From assembly GCA_015661045.1 (NCBI GenBank), contig JACVQG010000011.1, forward strand, positions 1 through 15,947: a stretch of 15,947 nt of DNA, given 5' to 3'. This DNA comes from Dehalococcoidia bacterium. GTDB taxonomy: Bacteria; Chloroflexota; Dehalococcoidia; JACVQG01. Within the stretch, counting starts at the first letter, position 1, and the number at the start of each line of letters is the position of its first letter. The notes below the pieces were generated by a model, which saw only the letters and a program-made list of their open reading frames with translations, was not told the origin of the DNA and did no database searches. Of the stretch, positions 14,476-15,947 are shown in pieces. A program made the translations under genes and the position numbers.

Positions 14476-15668
14476 TCCGATTGCTCCAATAGATCATCCA
14501 ATGCCTTGACCACCGAAATAATTGTATGCCTGGCTCGATCTTGTGTTTGTAGTGAAGCTGCTTTATGCACGATTTCCTTTAGTCGCAAATCTTCCATCCC
14601 GTGATGGGGATCCCATTCATACGCAATACTATGTGCCTTTAATATACGCTCAGCCAATTCTTCAAGTTCTGATTCTTCCAAAGGGCTCATTTCAAATTTC
14701 GCCAGACGATCAAATCTGGAGAGGTCATAATCCCAGCAGTTCTTCATCAAGAGACGGTTCTTACACTTGGATGTGAATTCCGGCGTTACCGCGTAAAAGC
14801 TGATCCCCGGGAACCGCGTGCCGTAAAACTGAAAGAGATTGAAGAAGGCTTCTTGCTGTTGTTTGATATTAGTAAGGTTAGTGACAACGTCCTCGAATTC
14901 GTCGAACAAAATGACAAGTCCTCTTAACCCCGCCCCCACAGCGAGGGTGTTGATATCGCGCAGCGCTTGCCAACTCTGCGCGTATCCTTGAACGTGAAAC
15001 ATGAAAGTTTCATGTGCATAGAACTGTTGCTCTGAACGAGGATCTCGAAAATGGTTCCTTTGGTGCTCCACAAGTTCAATATATAATTTCTTTTGTTGAC
15101 CTTTGTATTTGTATTGCCAGGGTTGGTATAGGTAGTCCTCTATCATGTCTTGGGTGTTAGGATTGGCAACTGCCCACGCGCGAAGACTGATAAATATTGC
15201 TGCGGAAGAAAGCGACTCGGAGTAATCCCAGCGCCAGCCACGGGTTAGTTGGTGCCAGAAACCCGGTCCCCCAACGACTTTCGCATCCTCGGCTTTTCGC
15301 ACCAGAAGGTTGAAAAAAGGCCTAATTCCTTTGGTGCCCAGTGAATATGGTATTTCAATACCTCTGCAAATAGCAGCGAACATCTGGTCCATGCGGCTGA
15401 ATTTAACTGCACCTTTGGAATCGAGCGTAACGGTGCTAACAGCGTAAGAATCCGCTAGGGCTTGCTCACGAACGAACTGGAGAAGGTGGCTCTTGCCCGC
15501 ACCATAGTTGGCTTGAATTAAAAGTACGTCTCCTTTAGCTATTTCTAGCTTCTTCCGGAGCTCCTGGACTTCTGACTTCCGCCCCACGGTGAAATGGCGC
15601 ACGAAACCGTCAGGTGGAATACCTTTGCGGAGAGACTCAATTACTCGTTGGGCTTCTGCCTTATTCAT
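14472..15668 (-). CDS. P-loop ATPase, DUF2791/BrxD-like
   Basis: The protein has 398 residues. Features: the opening ESLRKGIPPDGFVRHFTVGR (11-30), where a conserved short arm leads into the fold, then LLIQANYGAGKSHLLQFV (49-66) with Walker A G56-A-G-K59-S60. Sensor/Walker B is GLVILFDEFEDV (250-261, D256/E257), then QEAFFNLFQFYGTRFPGISFYAVTPEF (272-298). The layout matches AAA+-like DUF2791 ATPases found as BrxD in BREX defence loci. The ATPase probably drives assembly or DNA handling by the partner helicase encoded immediately downstream. The start ATG 15668 follows the previous stop by three bases, with GAAGAG upstream. I am sure of the ATPase nature and moderately sure of the BrxD family. 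No restriction, methylase or PglZ gene is visible to prove a BREX locus. Confidence 0.82.
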   Translation of the reverse strand: MNKAEAQRVIESLRKGIPPDGFVRHFTVGRKSEVQELRKKLEIAKGDVLLIQANYGAGKSHLLQFVREQALADSYAVSTVTLDSKGAVKFSRMDQMFAAICRGIEIPYSLGTKGIRPFFNLLVRKAEDAKVVGGPGFWHQLTRGWRWDYSESLSSAAIFISLRAWAVANPNTQDMIEDYLYQPWQYKYKGQQKKLYIELVEHQRNHFRDPRSEQQFYAHETFMFHVQGYAQSWQALRDINTLAVGAGLRGLVILFDEFEDVVTNLTNIKQQQEAFFNLFQFYGTRFPGISFYAVTPEFTSKCKNRLLMKNCWDYDLSRFDRLAKFEMSPLEESELEELAERILKAHSIAYEWDPHHGMEDLRLKEIVHKAASLQTQDRARHTIISVVKALDDLLEQSE

Positions 15669-15671
15669 GAT

Positions 15672-15947
15672 TCACTCTTCGCGGAGGCGGCTCATAACAT
15701 CGTCATAAAGCTTGCCCGTCGTTCTGACTTCGCCTTCTAAGTGGTCATCGAAATCAGCAATTAGAGCAGTCACTAAAAGCCGCCAGAAACGAATGGCTGC
15801 GAGGGATGGATGCATCTGATATAGTTCTTTAACCTTCTGAGTAACGCCGCTTTCATCAGGCAAAGCAACCTTTGCCTCTGCATAAGCTTGAATGTAAATG
15901 TCTCGAATCTTCTTCGCTGCACTCTGGTAGTCTTCCAGTGTCGTTTG
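15672..15947 (-). CDS. Unidentified gene, C-terminal 91 residues (5' end outside window)
   Basis: The reading frame is open to the right edge of the window (a TTG inside it at 15863 is not needed as a start). The visible part looks helical: DYQSAAKKIRDIYIQAYAEAK, then ELYQMHPSLAAIRFWRLLVTALIADFDDHLEG and a charged end DDVMSRLREE. No motif was recognised. It ends three bases before the DUF2791-like ATPase gene and so belongs to the same operon. It could be part of a BREX-type protein or of another component of the module; the sequence here does not decide. Confidence 0.75.
   Translation of the reverse strand, partial: QTTLEDYQSAAKKIRDIYIQAYAEAKVALPDESGVTQKVKELYQMHPSLAAIRFWRLLVTALIADFDDHLEGEVRTTGKLYDDVMSRLREE

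Overview
This is a bacterial chromosomal window whose content points to a strict or facultative anaerobe that respires with a molybdenum enzyme. It has moderate GC, Shine-Dalgarno-led genes, several TTG/GTG starts, two lipobox signal peptides and no sign of plasmid or phage genes. The gene mix (CISM-type molybdoenzyme, a paralogous four-cluster Fe-S protein, short ModE, a DUF4350 operon) would fit Chloroflexota (Dehalococcoidia-like) or a Firmicutes-type anaerobe. That placement is inference; there is no rRNA or other marker to fix it.

Layout. (1) 1-3608, plus strand: the tail of a molybdopterin oxidoreductase catalytic subunit, its four-cluster ferredoxin subunit, a TorD-family maturation chaperone, a second multi-cluster Fe-S protein of unknown role, and MobB for the guanine-dinucleotide form of the cofactor. 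(2) 3673-6795, minus strand and convergent with (1): a ModE-like repressor followed by the molybdate ABC transporter modA-modB-modC. The last ~60 codons of modC are displaced into another frame. (3) 6796-6934: a divergent intergenic region. It holds a 24-bp palindrome of the ModE-operator type lying inside a good sigma-70 promoter for modE, and a separate TTGACT-N17-TAGAAT promoter for the rightward operon. (4) 6935-10625, plus strand: three tightly overlapping genes, an S49 (SppA-like) membrane peptidase, a membrane-anchored DUF4350-type protein, and a lipoprotein made of three ~120-130-residue repeats. This is an envelope module of unknown function. (5) 10672-10700: a strong hairpin between convergent operons. 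(6) 10731-12331, minus strand: recR, a small DUF433 gene and recO. (7) 12385-15947, minus strand: an Lhr-like DEVH helicase and a P-loop ATPase, coupled by a 4-bp overlap and preceded by the end of an unidentified gene. The ATPase-helicase pair matches the brxD-brxHI tail of BREX type 2/6-like phage-defence loci, so the rest of a defence locus probably lies beyond the right edge.

How the parts work together. Regions 1-3 form a compact molybdenum island: uptake (ModABC), sensing or repression (ModE and its operator), cofactor maturation (MobB), apoenzyme folding (TorD) and the enzyme itself. Regions 6-7 place DNA-repair genes directly downstream of a putative defence module on the same strand. 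No tRNA, rRNA, CRISPR array or insertion sequence was seen, and no gene-free stretch exceeds 300 bases.
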